Assembly (NCBI RefSeq): GCF_030253575.1
Contig: NC_080560.1
Coordinates: 32,353,501-32,417,500, forward strand
Length of the DNA stretch: 64,000 nt
DNA from: Rhododendron vialii
Taxonomy: Eukaryota; Streptophyta; Magnoliopsida; Ericales; Ericaceae
Direction: 5' to 3'
The position numbers and the translations under genes were made by a program. Below are positions 1 through 10,080 of the stretch, piece by piece. Under the pieces are notes generated by a model, which was given only the letters and a program-made list of their open reading frames with translations, did not search any database and was not told where the DNA came from. Positions within the stretch are counted from its first letter, which is position 1. Each line of letters starts with the position of its first letter.

Positions 1-851
1 GGCCTAATGAATACACATTAAATATATTAATCGACGGTCTTTGTTCGAGTGGAAAACTAGACAGAGCTTTGGGTCTATGGAGGGATATGGAATCTAGTGG
101 TTGCGCTCGAGATGAAGTAACGTATGCCACTCTGATAGCCGGATTTTGCAAAAACAGGAAGATTGAGCAAGCGGAGGAGATTTTTTATCAAATGGAACTA
201 CAAGCTGTTCCAAGAGATACATCGGTTTATAACTCCATGATTGAGGGCCTTTGTATGAGTAAAAGAATGGAAAAGGCCGAGGAGCTTGTGGATCAGATGA
301 TATTGGAAGGACTTCAACCTAATGTAGTCACTTATGGAAGCCTAATAAAGGGATGGTGTAAAGTGGGTCTAATCGATAATGCAAGTAGGCTCCTCCGAAC
401 TATTGAGACCAAAGGAATGACTCTCTCCCCACAAGCCTATAACCCGTTGATCCACGCGCTCTTCCAACAGAAGAGAACAAAAGAAGCCATGAGACTGTTT
501 AGAGAAATGGAAGAAAAGGGTACGCCTCCAGATGCCATGTCATATAGAACTGTTTTTCGAGGGTTTTGTTCTGGTGGCGGACCTATTGGAGAGACCATTG
601 ATCTCTTAGTTGAAATGACTGAGAAAAGAATTACGCCTGACTCCGATTCGTTTCATATGCTGGCAGATGGGCTTTGTGCTTTATCCATGGAGGACACTTT
701 AGTTATGCTTGTTGAAAGGTTTATCAAGATGGACTTCTTCACCGAAAACGAGGTCTCTGGGATCATGGGGTTGATGAAAATCCGTAAATTTCAAGATGCA
801 GTTGTCCATATTGGCGGTATTTTGAGTAGGAGAAATCGCAAGAGACCCTAG
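1..851 (+). CDS. MEE40-like: PPR protein copy 1 (MEE40-like), 5' end outside window
   Basis: This is the C-terminal 282 codons of a P-class PPR protein. The frame is open from base 3 to a TAG at 849-851; an internal Met at 69 is not the true start. Tandem 35-residue helical repeats are visible, with the usual TYxxLIxGxC and PD/RD ends, followed by the family C-terminus that ends in RRNRKRP. P-class PPR proteins bind single-stranded organellar RNA, one base per repeat. The repeat order (a VPRD repeat, then an LQPN repeat running straight into YGSLIKGWC) matches copy 2 and differs from copies 3-5. The start and transit peptide lie upstream of the window, so intactness of the whole gene cannot be judged. 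Confidence 0.93.
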   Translation, partial: PNEYTLNILIDGLCSSGKLDRALGLWRDMESSGCARDEVTYATLIAGFCKNRKIEQAEEIFYQMELQAVPRDTSVYNSMIEGLCMSKRMEKAEELVDQMILEGLQPNVVTYGSLIKGWCKVGLIDNASRLLRTIETKGMTLSPQAYNPLIHALFQQKRTKEAMRLFREMEEKGTPPDAMSYRTVFRGFCSGGGPIGETIDLLVEMTEKRITPDSDSFHMLADGLCALSMEDTLVMLVERFIKMDFFTENEVSGIMGLMKIRKFQDAVVHIGGILSRRNRKRP

Positions 852-2581
852 TAAAGATTGAAGCTGGGAAACCTGGATTGGAAGATACAGCTTGCATTTC
901 CTGCTTGTTTCTAACAGTGGAATACTCCACCGGTAATGGAGACCGATCGATGGAGTTTCCGGGGGTCCATTTACATTTAGACGTACTAGGGATGCTTTTA
1001 TAGGCCATGGGATTTTAGTTGATTTTCTTGTGGTACACTGTTCTAGTATCTAAACCACATGAGAAATACAGTAAACGATTCTCCATCGGATTGGAATTTT
1101 TGATGTGTTGTTCTTTAATTTGGATTTAGTCCTGTTCTCATGCATGGCAATTTTACCGATACTGAATTTTATTTACTAGTGTATTTATTTACCTTTTTTT
1201 TTTTTTTGGTCACAACGATAACAAGTGTATTTATTTACTTAACCACCAATAAATTATAAAGCATCGCAAGAGAATTATTTTGTATCGCATTGACCAATTG
1301 CATAAGGAGTGTCAACAATGCAAACAACACTGATAGCAAAAAGTAATTTAGTACAGCTTATGGGAACTTCTAATAAACGATCGCAAGAGATTGTTTTTAA
1401 TCCGGATCATTCAAAACACTTTTGGACAGTAAAGACTGAGCGTTTCCGTGAATTACTTATTTACGGCTCTTCCGTTAATAAGTTATTCTCATAATTCAGA
1501 CTATAGCTAATGTAGTGGTGGCCTAATGAAAGGCACCTTGTACTCAATTCTCACTAACTACAACTAAGAGTTCTTGCCCCTTCGCACACACCAAAAAAAT
1601 AAAAACATTCACAGCATATACTCTATCACAAGAGATGGGTTATAATCATCGACAACCACTGAGGTTTTGTCTTAAAGAAAGATACCTCTCACGTTTGAGA
1701 AATGACTATAAACCCTTTTTAATTTTAATGTTTATTTTATCGACACCCAACAGTAACCGTTCGACCAAATACGTGATAGAGTTACCCCAAAATGTCTTCT
1801 ATTAACGAATTCACCATTTTGAATACGTCTTCTATTAATGAATTCACCATTTTTAATAAGAGAATAAATAATAAGAAGCTATCAATTTTCAATTTATGAC
1901 CCAAAGTAATAAATTTATCATTCTTGACCAAAAAACGGTTCATTGTAGTAGTTAAAATAAATAGTCATTAACAAGTTTTACCCCTTTTTTTTTATTATCA
2001 AAACAGCTCCTTTGACGGGTAAAAGAATGTAATTTTGATCGAAAATAACTGAGAGCTGATAGTTTTTTTTTTATAACTTCTTTATTATTAGAAAGTGTGA
2101 ATATTTAAATATAAGTCACGTTTGGCTCATTCCATCACGTGTTTGGATTGATAATTGTAAATTGGCCTGTCGGTGAAACGCACATGAAAAGCACAGAGAG
2201 TTCATTATTATTTCTCATGCGTGAATGATGTATCTGTCATCAAGACAAACCTCAGGAGATGTCAATGAAATTTACCCCTAAATTTATTACTATAATTTAA
2301 CCAAAAGAATTTGATAACTTGACAATAAATAACCATAACAAAATCGACAAGATTATGGCTCATAAATGGAAATTTGTGAGTTCTCAAAAATTCTGGTCAC
2401 AGTTTTCAATAATTTTTTTATATCTACCTCTCTCCACTCTTTACTCTAAAAACCTCATTCAAAACCCAAAACCAACGGAGCCGCGTGTTTCTTATTTTTG
2501 TAGGCCTATGTAAAACCAAAGTTCGTGGCTACTGTAATAATTTTGCTTGGTCACTACTTTTCAAATAAGAAAATAACTAGT
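852..2581. other. AT-rich spacer between PPR copy 1 and a MITE
   Basis: No gene seen. The first ~250 bases are the 3' flank shared by all PPR copies (an AAGATTGAAGCTGGGAAACC block, then a block around GGTAATGGAGACC that recurs near 18,380). The rest is AT-rich with homopolymer runs. Short ORFs at 1309-1494 and 2319-2513 have no recognisable domain. Confidence 0.6.
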
Positions 2582-2590
2582 GGACTGCAA

Positions 2591-3026
2591 GGACAGAGGG
2601 AGCGTGCTGTGCAGCTTGTGCTGCACAGCGTGCTGCACAGTCTCCGGCGAGGCTTTTCCGGCATCGGTCCGACGATCGAAGACGTTCACCGCGTAGAGTT
2701 CGTCGAGTTCTACATGTGGACCAAAAATCAGCTTGATCAAATATCGTTAAGAGCCTCATCCGAACATATATAACTTGAAAAAAAATGAATCCTAATGGAT
2801 ACGAAACACTGGATCAAAACTACTAAATTCATTTTTTTCAAGTTATATATGTTCGGATGAGGACCTTAACAATATTTGATCGAGCTGATTTTTGGTGCAC
2901 ATGTAGAACTCGACGAGCTCTACGCGGTGAACGTCTCCGATCGTCGGACCGATGCCGGAAAAGCCTCGCCGGAGGCCGTGCAGCACGCTGTGCAGCACGA
3001 AGCTGCACAGCACGCTCCCTCTGTCC
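2591..3026. mobile_element. Mutator-type foldback MITE, 436 bp, 9-bp TSD
   Basis: Two ~200-bp arms (2591-2790 and ~2826-3026) are near-perfect reverse complements around a ~35-bp loop. The ends read GGACAGAGGGAGCGTGCTGT and its complement. The 9-mer GGACTGCAA flanks both sides exactly (2582-2590 and 3027-3035). Long terminal inverted repeats with a 9-bp duplication are the hallmark of Mutator-like elements. No transposase is present, so it is non-autonomous. A diverged relative lies at 20443-20865. Short ORFs across the arms are by-products of the palindrome. Confidence 0.88.
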
Positions 3027-3035
3027 GGACTGCAA

Positions 3036-3882
3036 AATTGTTAAAACTTAAGAGGGTGATTTTCTGCAGTGAAAATTATATAGATTTTTATTTGTGGTCG
3101 AGAAGTTAGGTGTTTTCGATAGTGAATAAGTTGTTGAGAAATGTCAAATTGTTTCCGATAGTGAATAAATTGTCGATAGTTTGTAAATAGAGTTACTGTA
3201 GTAAAAAATAATGTTTGTTGACAATTTTTTTTTGTCAACAATAAAGATGAAATGATAAAGGTTGTGTTTGGTTGAGAGTTTAGTTTAGTTTAGTTTTGGT
3301 AGTGGGTGGAGAGAGAAATAGAGTAATGATTGAAGATAGGGGTAATGATTGGAGAGAGATAGAGAGAGATGAGAAAGTAATAATTGAAAAAATAGGGTAA
3401 TGATTGGAAAAAAAAATAGGGTAATGATTGAAAACAAAACTAAAACTAAACCGCGAACCGAACAAAGCCAATGAACTAAATTTATAGTGTTTTTTTGTTA
3501 TTGAAAACGGACCTTAATTTTTACCCTGTGGATTTTTCTGTGTCCGGAGCAACGTATTTGGATCAACACGACTCTTCTCTGAACATAGTTGTGTCCGCAA
3601 TTATATATTAATCTTTTGTCCGTATAATTACGCTTTTTCCGAATCTCATTTGTTGCCTATGGCCTTCCCCAGAGTGTGCCTGCATTCGAAAATTAGACTT
3701 CACAGCCTGTGAGATTATGAGAATCATTTCTTCCATGGGAGAACTCGCATTGATTCTGTAAGTGGATTGTTTGTTTGTCACAGTTTAATTGCCAGTCGAC
3801 AGTCGTGGATATATTCATACGGGTGGTTTGACAAATGAAGTTATTTACTAGTAGCACTCTACGTGTTTGTTGAATTGTCTGA
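3036..3882. other. Upstream region of PPR copy 2, with a small MITE
   Basis: No gene. A probable ~210-bp MITE spans 3260-3469: its ends GGTTGTGTTTGGTT and AACCGAACAAAGCC are inverted and lead into TAGTTTAG-type arms, with an internal short repeat containing GGGTAATGATTG. I could not define its target duplication. The last ~350 bp is the 5' flank shared with the other PPR copies and ends in the conserved leader TTTGTTGAATTGTCTGA just before the ATG. Confidence 0.6.
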
Positions 3883-6090
3883 ATGGCTTTCTATTCTTGC
3901 CTCCTTCATTGCCACACTTTTACTCTCCCCCACACTCCAGACCTCCCACCTCTTTCTCCCTCATCCAAACCCCTCAAACCCATTTGCAGCACACCCCATA
4001 GAGAACTGCTCACTTCAATCTCAGCCTCAACCTCGCCTTCTCTCTCTACCCTTTCTCCCTCCCCACCACACAAACTCCCACCAGACTTCACACCAAAGCA
4101 GCTCCTCGATGCCATCCGCCAACAAAATGATGAAACCTCCGCGCTTAACCTCTTCTATTGGGCCTCCATACACCCCAATTTCAAACCAACTTTGCCCATT
4201 TACGAGGAAATCATTCAAAAGCTTGGACATGTCGGATCATTCGATTCAATGGAGCAAATCTTGGAGGATATGAGGGTTTCCAATTGCTGGCCCACTGATG
4301 GTACTTTTAAAATTTTCATTGAGAATTATGCGAAAAGCGATTTGTATGATGAAGCTATTGGTGTCCTTGATACTATGGAACAAGTATTTCAGGTGAAACC
4401 GGGGAGGTTTAGTTATAACTTCCTGTTAAATGTTCTTGTTGATGGAAAAAAGTTCAAACTGGTGGAAAGTGTTTGCTCCATGATGTTTACTAGAGGAGTT
4501 AAACCTGATGTTTCGACGTTCAATATTGTGATAAAGGCTCTGTGTAAATCCCATCAAACTAGGTCTGCTATTTCAATGATCGAAGATATGTCTAACTACG
4601 GTTTGGCACCAGATGACATAACATATACCACCATCATGAAAGGATATATTGAGGAAGGGAATTTGGAGACTGCGCTTAGAATCAAGGAGGAAATGATAGC
4701 AGCTCAATGCCCGCTGAGCAAAGTAACTGTTGATGTTTTGATTCGTGGGTATTGTAAAGAGGGTAGAATTGAGGAAGCTTTGAATTTTGCAGAAGAGATG
4801 TGGGTTGAAGGATTTCGTCCCGATCAATTTACTTTTAATTGTTTAGTGCTTGGTTTGTGGAAGTCTGGACATGTTAAGCAAGCTTTAGAGCTTTTCGATT
4901 TAATGCTTCAGGAGGGGTTCGATCCACATATCCTCACGTATAACACTTTGATATCTGGACTGTGTAAATCTGGTCAAGTTGATGAAGCCGTAGAAGTTCT
5001 CAATAAGATGATTTCAAGGGATTGTTCCCCTGATACAGTGACATATAACACTCTGATTAGCAACTTGTGCAAGGAGCAACAAATGGAACAAGCCATTGAA
5101 ATTGCTTGTATTATGACAGACAAGGGAATTCTACCTGATGTTCGTACGTTTAATTCCCTCATACGAGGGCTCTGCTTGACGAAGAATCACAATTTGGCAA
5201 TTGACTTGTTCCATGGAATGAAAAACTATGGGTGCCGGCCTAATGATTACACATACAATATCTTAATCAACAGTCTTAGTTCAAGCGGAAAAATAGACAG
5301 AGCTTTGGGTATATTAAAGGATATGGAATCAAGTGGCTGCGCACGAGATGTAGTGACATATACCACTTTGATAGCCGGATTTTGCAGAAACAAAAAGATT
5401 GAACAAGCGGAGGAGATTTTTTATCAAATGAACCTACAGGGTGTTCCAAGAGATAAGGTGGCTTATAACTGCCTAATTGATGGCCTTTGTATGAGTAAGA
5501 GAATGGAGAAGGCCACGGAGATTATGGATCAGATGATACTGGAAGGACTTCAACCCGATGGTTTCACCTACGGAAGCCTAATAAAGGGATGGTGTAATAT
5601 GGGTATACCTGAGAATGCAAGTAGGCTCCTCAGAACTATCGAGACGAAAGGAATGGTTCTCACACCACAAACCTATAACCCCTTGATCCAAGCGTTCTTC
5701 CAACTGAAGAGAACGAAAGAAGCCATGAGACTGTTTAGAGAAATGGAAGCAAAGGGTACCCCTCCGGATGCCATTTCATATAGAACTGTTTTTCGGGGAC
5801 TTTGTTCGGGCGGTGGACCTATTGGAGAGGCCGTCGATTTCTTAGTTGAAATGACTGAGAAAAGATTTATGCCAGACTCCTCTTCTTTTTATATGCTGGC
5901 TGATGGGCTTTGTTGTTTATCCATGGAGAACACTTTAGCTATGGTTGTTGAAAGGATTATGAAGATGGACTTCTTCTCCGAAAATGAGGTGTCTACGATC
6001 AGGGCGTTGATGAAAATCCATAAATTTCAAGATGCATTTGCCGCGATTGGTAGGATTTCGCAGAGGAGAAATCCCAAGAGACGTTACTAG
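3883..6090 (+). CDS. MEE40-like: P-class PPR protein copy 2 (MEE40-like), intact, 735 aa
   Basis: Intronless 735-aa pentatricopeptide repeat protein. Residues 1-~65 are rich in Ser, Pro, Leu and Thr and poor in acidic residues, as in a plastid (or mitochondrial) transit peptide. About 16 tandem ~35-residue repeats follow, then a non-repeat tail ending RRNPKRRY. Full-length similarity is to Arabidopsis At3g53700 (MEE40, maternal effect embryo arrest), as I recall that sequence. The expected role is sequence-specific binding of organellar RNA for stabilisation, processing or translation. The ATG is at the position used by copies 3-5, after the conserved leader. No PLS, E, DYW or SMR domain is seen. 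Unlike copies 3-5 it keeps the GVPRDKVAYN repeat, and it lacks the GDIKKA repeat. Codon use and flanks match its paralogues, so local tandem duplication is clear. Confidence 0.95.
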   Translation: MAFYSCLLHCHTFTLPHTPDLPPLSPSSKPLKPICSTPHRELLTSISASTSPSLSTLSPSPPHKLPPDFTPKQLLDAIRQQNDETSALNLFYWASIHPNFKPTLPIYEEIIQKLGHVGSFDSMEQILEDMRVSNCWPTDGTFKIFIENYAKSDLYDEAIGVLDTMEQVFQVKPGRFSYNFLLNVLVDGKKFKLVESVCSMMFTRGVKPDVSTFNIVIKALCKSHQTRSAISMIEDMSNYGLAPDDITYTTIMKGYIEEGNLETALRIKEEMIAAQCPLSKVTVDVLIRGYCKEGRIEEALNFAEEMWVEGFRPDQFTFNCLVLGLWKSGHVKQALELFDLMLQEGFDPHILTYNTLISGLCKSGQVDEAVEVLNKMISRDCSPDTVTYNTLISNLCKEQQMEQAIEIACIMTDKGILPDVRTFNSLIRGLCLTKNHNLAIDLFHGMKNYGCRPNDYTYNILINSLSSSGKIDRALGILKDMESSGCARDVVTYTTLIAGFCRNKKIEQAEEIFYQMNLQGVPRDKVAYNCLIDGLCMSKRMEKATEIMDQMILEGLQPDGFTYGSLIKGWCNMGIPENASRLLRTIETKGMVLTPQTYNPLIQAFFQLKRTKEAMRLFREMEAKGTPPDAISYRTVFRGLCSGGGPIGEAVDFLVEMTEKRFMPDSSSFYMLADGLCCLSMENTLAMVVERIMKMDFFSENEVSTIRALMKIHKFQDAFAAIGRISQRRNPKRRY

Positions 6091-8190
6091 TGAAGATTGA
6101 AGGTGAGAAACTCTGATTGTAAAATATAGCTTGCATTTCAGCAGTGGTTCAATGTTCAAATATCTGAACCACATGATTGTATGTCAACTGATCTAATTAG
6201 GGATTCTCCATCGTATTGTATTGAAATTTTTGATGGGTTGTTCTTGAATTTGGAACTAGCCCTTTTGTTCTCATGCATGGCAACTCTTTTTTTTTAAATC
6301 AAGTGTCCGGACCATATTACAGCACCTTGACTAATCTAGGGACCATAAATCGACCGTCCACAAGCGGGGGCCTCACTTGAAGCTGGAGCAAATGCTCTAT
6401 ATGGACTGGCCTCGAAAGAGTTAATAATACCTAAGAGGTTTCGAACTTTAGATTTTAAGGGGAAGGGAAAAAAAAAGTTGCCAATACTTGTGGAAGCAAC
6501 TGCAATCACGCTCTGCGTAATTGTATCTCTCTCTTCACTGCAGCTTGTGTTTTCACGATTATTTAATTGTCAATTGTAAATTAAAAAATTAGTCCTTTTG
6601 TTTTATTTTTGGGTTAAAAGCTGGGCTGCGAGTTAAGCACTAGTTTTTCTTTTGGTCTATTTTCTTTTGTTTAAAGTGTTGAGCGCCAGTTGGTTTCCAC
6701 ATGTTTTCCCGATTCCCCAAATAGAAAAAGCAGTTGAACCAAAGGAAATTAATTGTTGGTGGTGTACAGGATTCGGTGTGTAAAAAATATATAACGAACG
6801 CTGAAGCGATGGTTCGGGTTTCCTCGCGGTGAAGATAAACCTAATTGGATTGCTTGTCGATGAATCACGAGTTCCGAACACAAACATAACAACAATCTCA
6901 AGCGATGTAGTGATACTACGAGTTTTGAGTATCACCCTTAACTCCAAGGTGCGAAAATTTTGAATTGCTCTATAATAGTAGAGTGAGAAATCTTGTAAGA
7001 AAACCTTTGCTTTTGTAATTTTCTGCATATTGTTCTATACTAGCGAATTACCCGTGCCTAAAGGTACTTTCAACATAAGTTTTATATCTCTTGGTAATTC
7101 CCGTGCATGAACATATTTGCCTCCAAATTCACTTTTCCATTTTCATAAAGTATCATAACCAATTTAAGAGAGAGAGACTGGGATTTGGTAGGAAAAGGTG
7201 AGATTAAGTTTTTTTTTTTTTCCTAATCGTACGATCATAAATTTTAAAGGAAGTGATCTAACGGTTGTAGAAGTTGCTTCTGTTTATATGCCTAAGACAT
7301 TTTTAACAGAAATTGCTCTGTTTTATAATATAGATTTATGTAGGAATTGAATAAAAGAGAATCCCAAATGCAAACTCTAATCTCCCTAAGAGATGGAGTT
7401 GATGTTGTATTCCTTCATCTAATGGGTAACCAGATCATGACCACATGGACGATAAAAGCATTTTTAATGGGAGATGTCAATTTCTATGTGGACATTTTAA
7501 CGGTAAAAATTGACATCAAAATTCAATCCAACCTAATAGCCTTCTTTGATGCCAAATACATGTGGATTTGAAGGCAAGTCTTCTCATGCCAACTTTGACA
7601 ATCACCCTCCTCGATGCCAAATTTCAAAAAATGACCATTTGTATTTTGACATAAGGGTTGGAGAAGAATAATTTGATGTCAAATAAATAGAATTTGACAT
7701 AAAGGTTGGAGAAGAGGTTTTGATGTCAAATTGGAGATACCAAAATACCACGTCAGTCTTAAAAAAAAATTGACATCCCCAATTTAATGTTAAGGGTTTG
7801 ATCTCAAATCAGGCCCCGAATTCCAACACGGTCAAACTCTGGTGATCCCATATTCTATTCTCTGCGGTCTCTGTGTATTATATCCATGCATGCTACGTTC
7901 TCTGTACTGTTGATTATTATTGGTACGCTGTAAAAACCATTTGTTTGCCTTTTGTTTTGAGCTCCCGATGCATACCTTTTTAAAGTTGTCGGATATTGTT
8001 GGGAAGTGAAGAAAAGGCCTGGCTCTTTTCTTTAGTTATGAGAAATTGTCAAAATCTGGTGGGTGGGCTCATTTTCTATTCTCTACGGTCTATGTATATC
8101 ATATCCATCCACGCTACGGAGCAAGAATTCTGTATTTTGTTGGTACTCTGTAAAACTAGAACTAAGCTATTCACACAGACAAAGTGAGAA
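6091..8190. other. Spacer after PPR copy 2: duplicated flank blocks and MITE-related DNA
   Basis: No gene. 6091-6300 is the shared 3' flank. 6470-7030 is a block repeated after copies 4 (about 18,730-19,260) and 5 (about 25,110-25,660), recognisable by GAATCACGAG and AGTATCAC. About 7430-7780 is a MITE-like segment related, in opposite orientation, to the pair at 36,330-36,990. The motif TTGTTGGGAAGTGAAGAAAA near 7998 recurs at about 8746, 19,570 and 25,975. Confidence 0.6.
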
Positions 8191-8510
8191 CAGATCATCC
8201 ACAGTTTTTTTGCGGGGCCCATTTCGGGTCTCGGAAAAATGATCCAAATCACTCAATTGTTTTAAAATATTATTTTTAGGGATCCCGGTAAAAAATTTAT
8301 CTCAATTGGATTTTGATAAGGGCTTTTTCAAAATTCGTAGAGTGAATCAGTCAGTAACTCTACGAATTTTGAAAAAACCCTTACCGATGTCTAATTGAGA
8401 TGATTTTGTACGAGGATCTCTAAAATAATGTTTTTAAAAAAAATAAGCGGCTCAGAAACATCTTTGCGGGACCCAAAATGAGCCCCGCAAAAAAAATTGT
8501 GGAACATCTG
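8191..8510. mobile_element. Foldback MITE, about 320 bp
   Basis: Outer arms CAGATCATCCACA and, on the other strand, CAGATGTTCCACA face each other. Both lead into a T-run and GCGGGGC. A long inner hairpin pairs CAAAATTCGTAGAG (about 8330) with CTCTACGAATTTTG (about 8358). The whole segment is a near-continuous inverted repeat. I found no convincing target duplication, so the superfamily is open. Confidence 0.7.
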
Positions 8511-9346
8511 ATGCCAATTTCCTATATCTCATTGGACTTTTCGGTAAAACTATTCGTTTGCCATTTGTTCTGAGCTTTCGGTGCAAAGTGTAAAGCTGAT
8601 CCCAGACGAACATCAGAATAAAAATAAAAATCTCAATGAAACGCGCAGCGCTGCGGGTAACTTCCTGGCGTATAAAATGGTCCGCTATTTTATCTATGCA
8701 TTTCTATCGTGTTCAAAAAAAAAAAAAAGAAGAAGGGCCGCTATTGTTGGGAAGTGAAGAAAAGGCATTCTTGTGGCCAATTGTACCAGAAAGGCCGACA
8801 ATGGGAACAAAACTGAGAAAAAAAGAAGAAGTTGTTCACAGCTTGTGGGAATTTCTAGTAACTAATAAGCAAGTACGCCACAATAATTCATTCCATAGCT
8901 CGATGGTAGACATGTCGGAAGTACGTACTTCTAGTTAAAATTTCACTCACTACAACTAACATTTTTTTCTTCCTACATACAAATAAAAAATAAAAAATAA
9001 AAAATAAAAAATCATAGCGTGTGAAAAGAGACGGGACTTATGATTCATTTAGGCATCACTTATGAAAGGTCATGCACAATTGCGATGAGTCCTACTCTGT
9101 ATTACATTATAAGAGATCAGAAAAGTTAATGTGTAATGAGAGAAACATTCATTTCTCTAATCTCACGGCATAAACTTTTACAAATGTATGATTTAGACAC
9201 AAAAGAAGAATTTGATAGATTGACAGTAACAATGTCAATCCTCACATATGGAAATTTATGAGTTCTCATGTACAAGAGTAAATCAATGTTGAATGATATT
9301 AGTAACTCCGAAGGATTTGGCAAGGTGAGCATGAAAAAGCTAATAA
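8511..9346. other. Spacer with duplicon block shared by copies 2, 3 and 4
   Basis: No gene. The stretch from about 8815 to 9330, beginning AACTGAGAAAAAAAGAAG and containing CACAGCTTGTGGGAATTTCTA-type sequence, recurs after copy 3 (about 13,080-13,550) and copy 4 (about 19,900-20,420). An ATAAAAAATAAAA repeat lies near 8985-9010. Confidence 0.55.
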
Positions 9347-9601
9347 GGATGGGTTTGGATTAAAAAGTAGCTAGTGACTTATTTTGTCTTTTTAAAATTT
9401 TTTTTCTATATGTTTGACTTATTTTTTGTCTTTTTCAAAAAAATTATGAGTTTCAATAAAAAAAAAAGTAATACTTCTTTGGTTTCTCTCGTCGAGATGA
9501 ATCAATAAATCACAAAAAGTTTGACGCAAAACTAACAAGTGCAATAAAAAATTGAATAAAAACAAAAAAAATGATCTCAACTTTTTAATCCAAATCTACC
9601 C
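9347..9601. mobile_element. MITE with ATTAAAAAGT ends
   Basis: Terminal sequences GGGTTTGGATTAAAAAGT on the left and ACTTTTTAATCCAAATCTACCC on the right are inverted. The interior holds CTCGTCGAGATGAATCAATA followed by AATCACAAAAA. Related copies or parts lie at about 26,340-26,720 (itself a foldback), 35,730-35,900 and 63,815 to the window end. The target duplication is unclear. Confidence 0.6.
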
Positions 9602-10002
9602 TATGTATCACGTGTTTGAGCTTCACAAAAGCACATGTTCGAATTTTATGAAAGACAAATATTCAAAATCTTAGGACCAAGTTTGGTTGGTCATTAGTTT
9701 TAGGATTCCGAAATTAATCCATGTACGAGCAAACTAGCCCGGTCATTAACTTATAGCATCGCCTGCCGATAAGCATCCACGTTTGTGTTCAAAAGAAGAG
9801 GTCCATAGACTTCAGCTTGTGCGCCAATTTCGACCCGAATAAAAAGGAGAGCTTGCCTATTTGATTTCATCCATGAGGGCCCGTTGTTCAGCCTCCCTGT
9901 GAGTAAACCCTGTTGATGGCCATTGTAATCCCCTGTTATCAACCGGGTTTTTTGTTTGTCTCACTTCCTGAGCATCAGTTCAGTTATGCGCTAGCACTCT
10001 AC

Positions 10003-10080
10003 ATGTTTGTTGAATTGTCTGAATGGCTTTCTCTTCTTGCCTTCTTCAATCCCACCATTTTACTCTCCCGCACACTCTAA
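10003..10080 (+). promoter_or_regulatory. Upstream ORF overlapping the PPR copy 3 start
   Basis: An ATG 20 bases before the main start opens a 25-codon frame (MFVELSEW...) that overlaps the PPR start in another frame and ends at TAA 10078-10080. The equivalent position is ACGTG, with no ATG, in copies 2 and 5. If transcribed, this ATG could reduce or redirect translation of copy 3; that is inference. Confidence 0.5.

Noticed and set aside
2577-3051. Arg-rich ORFs on both strands of the 2591-3026 segment
   Set aside because: They are translations of the two inverted arms of the Mutator MITE and mirror one another.
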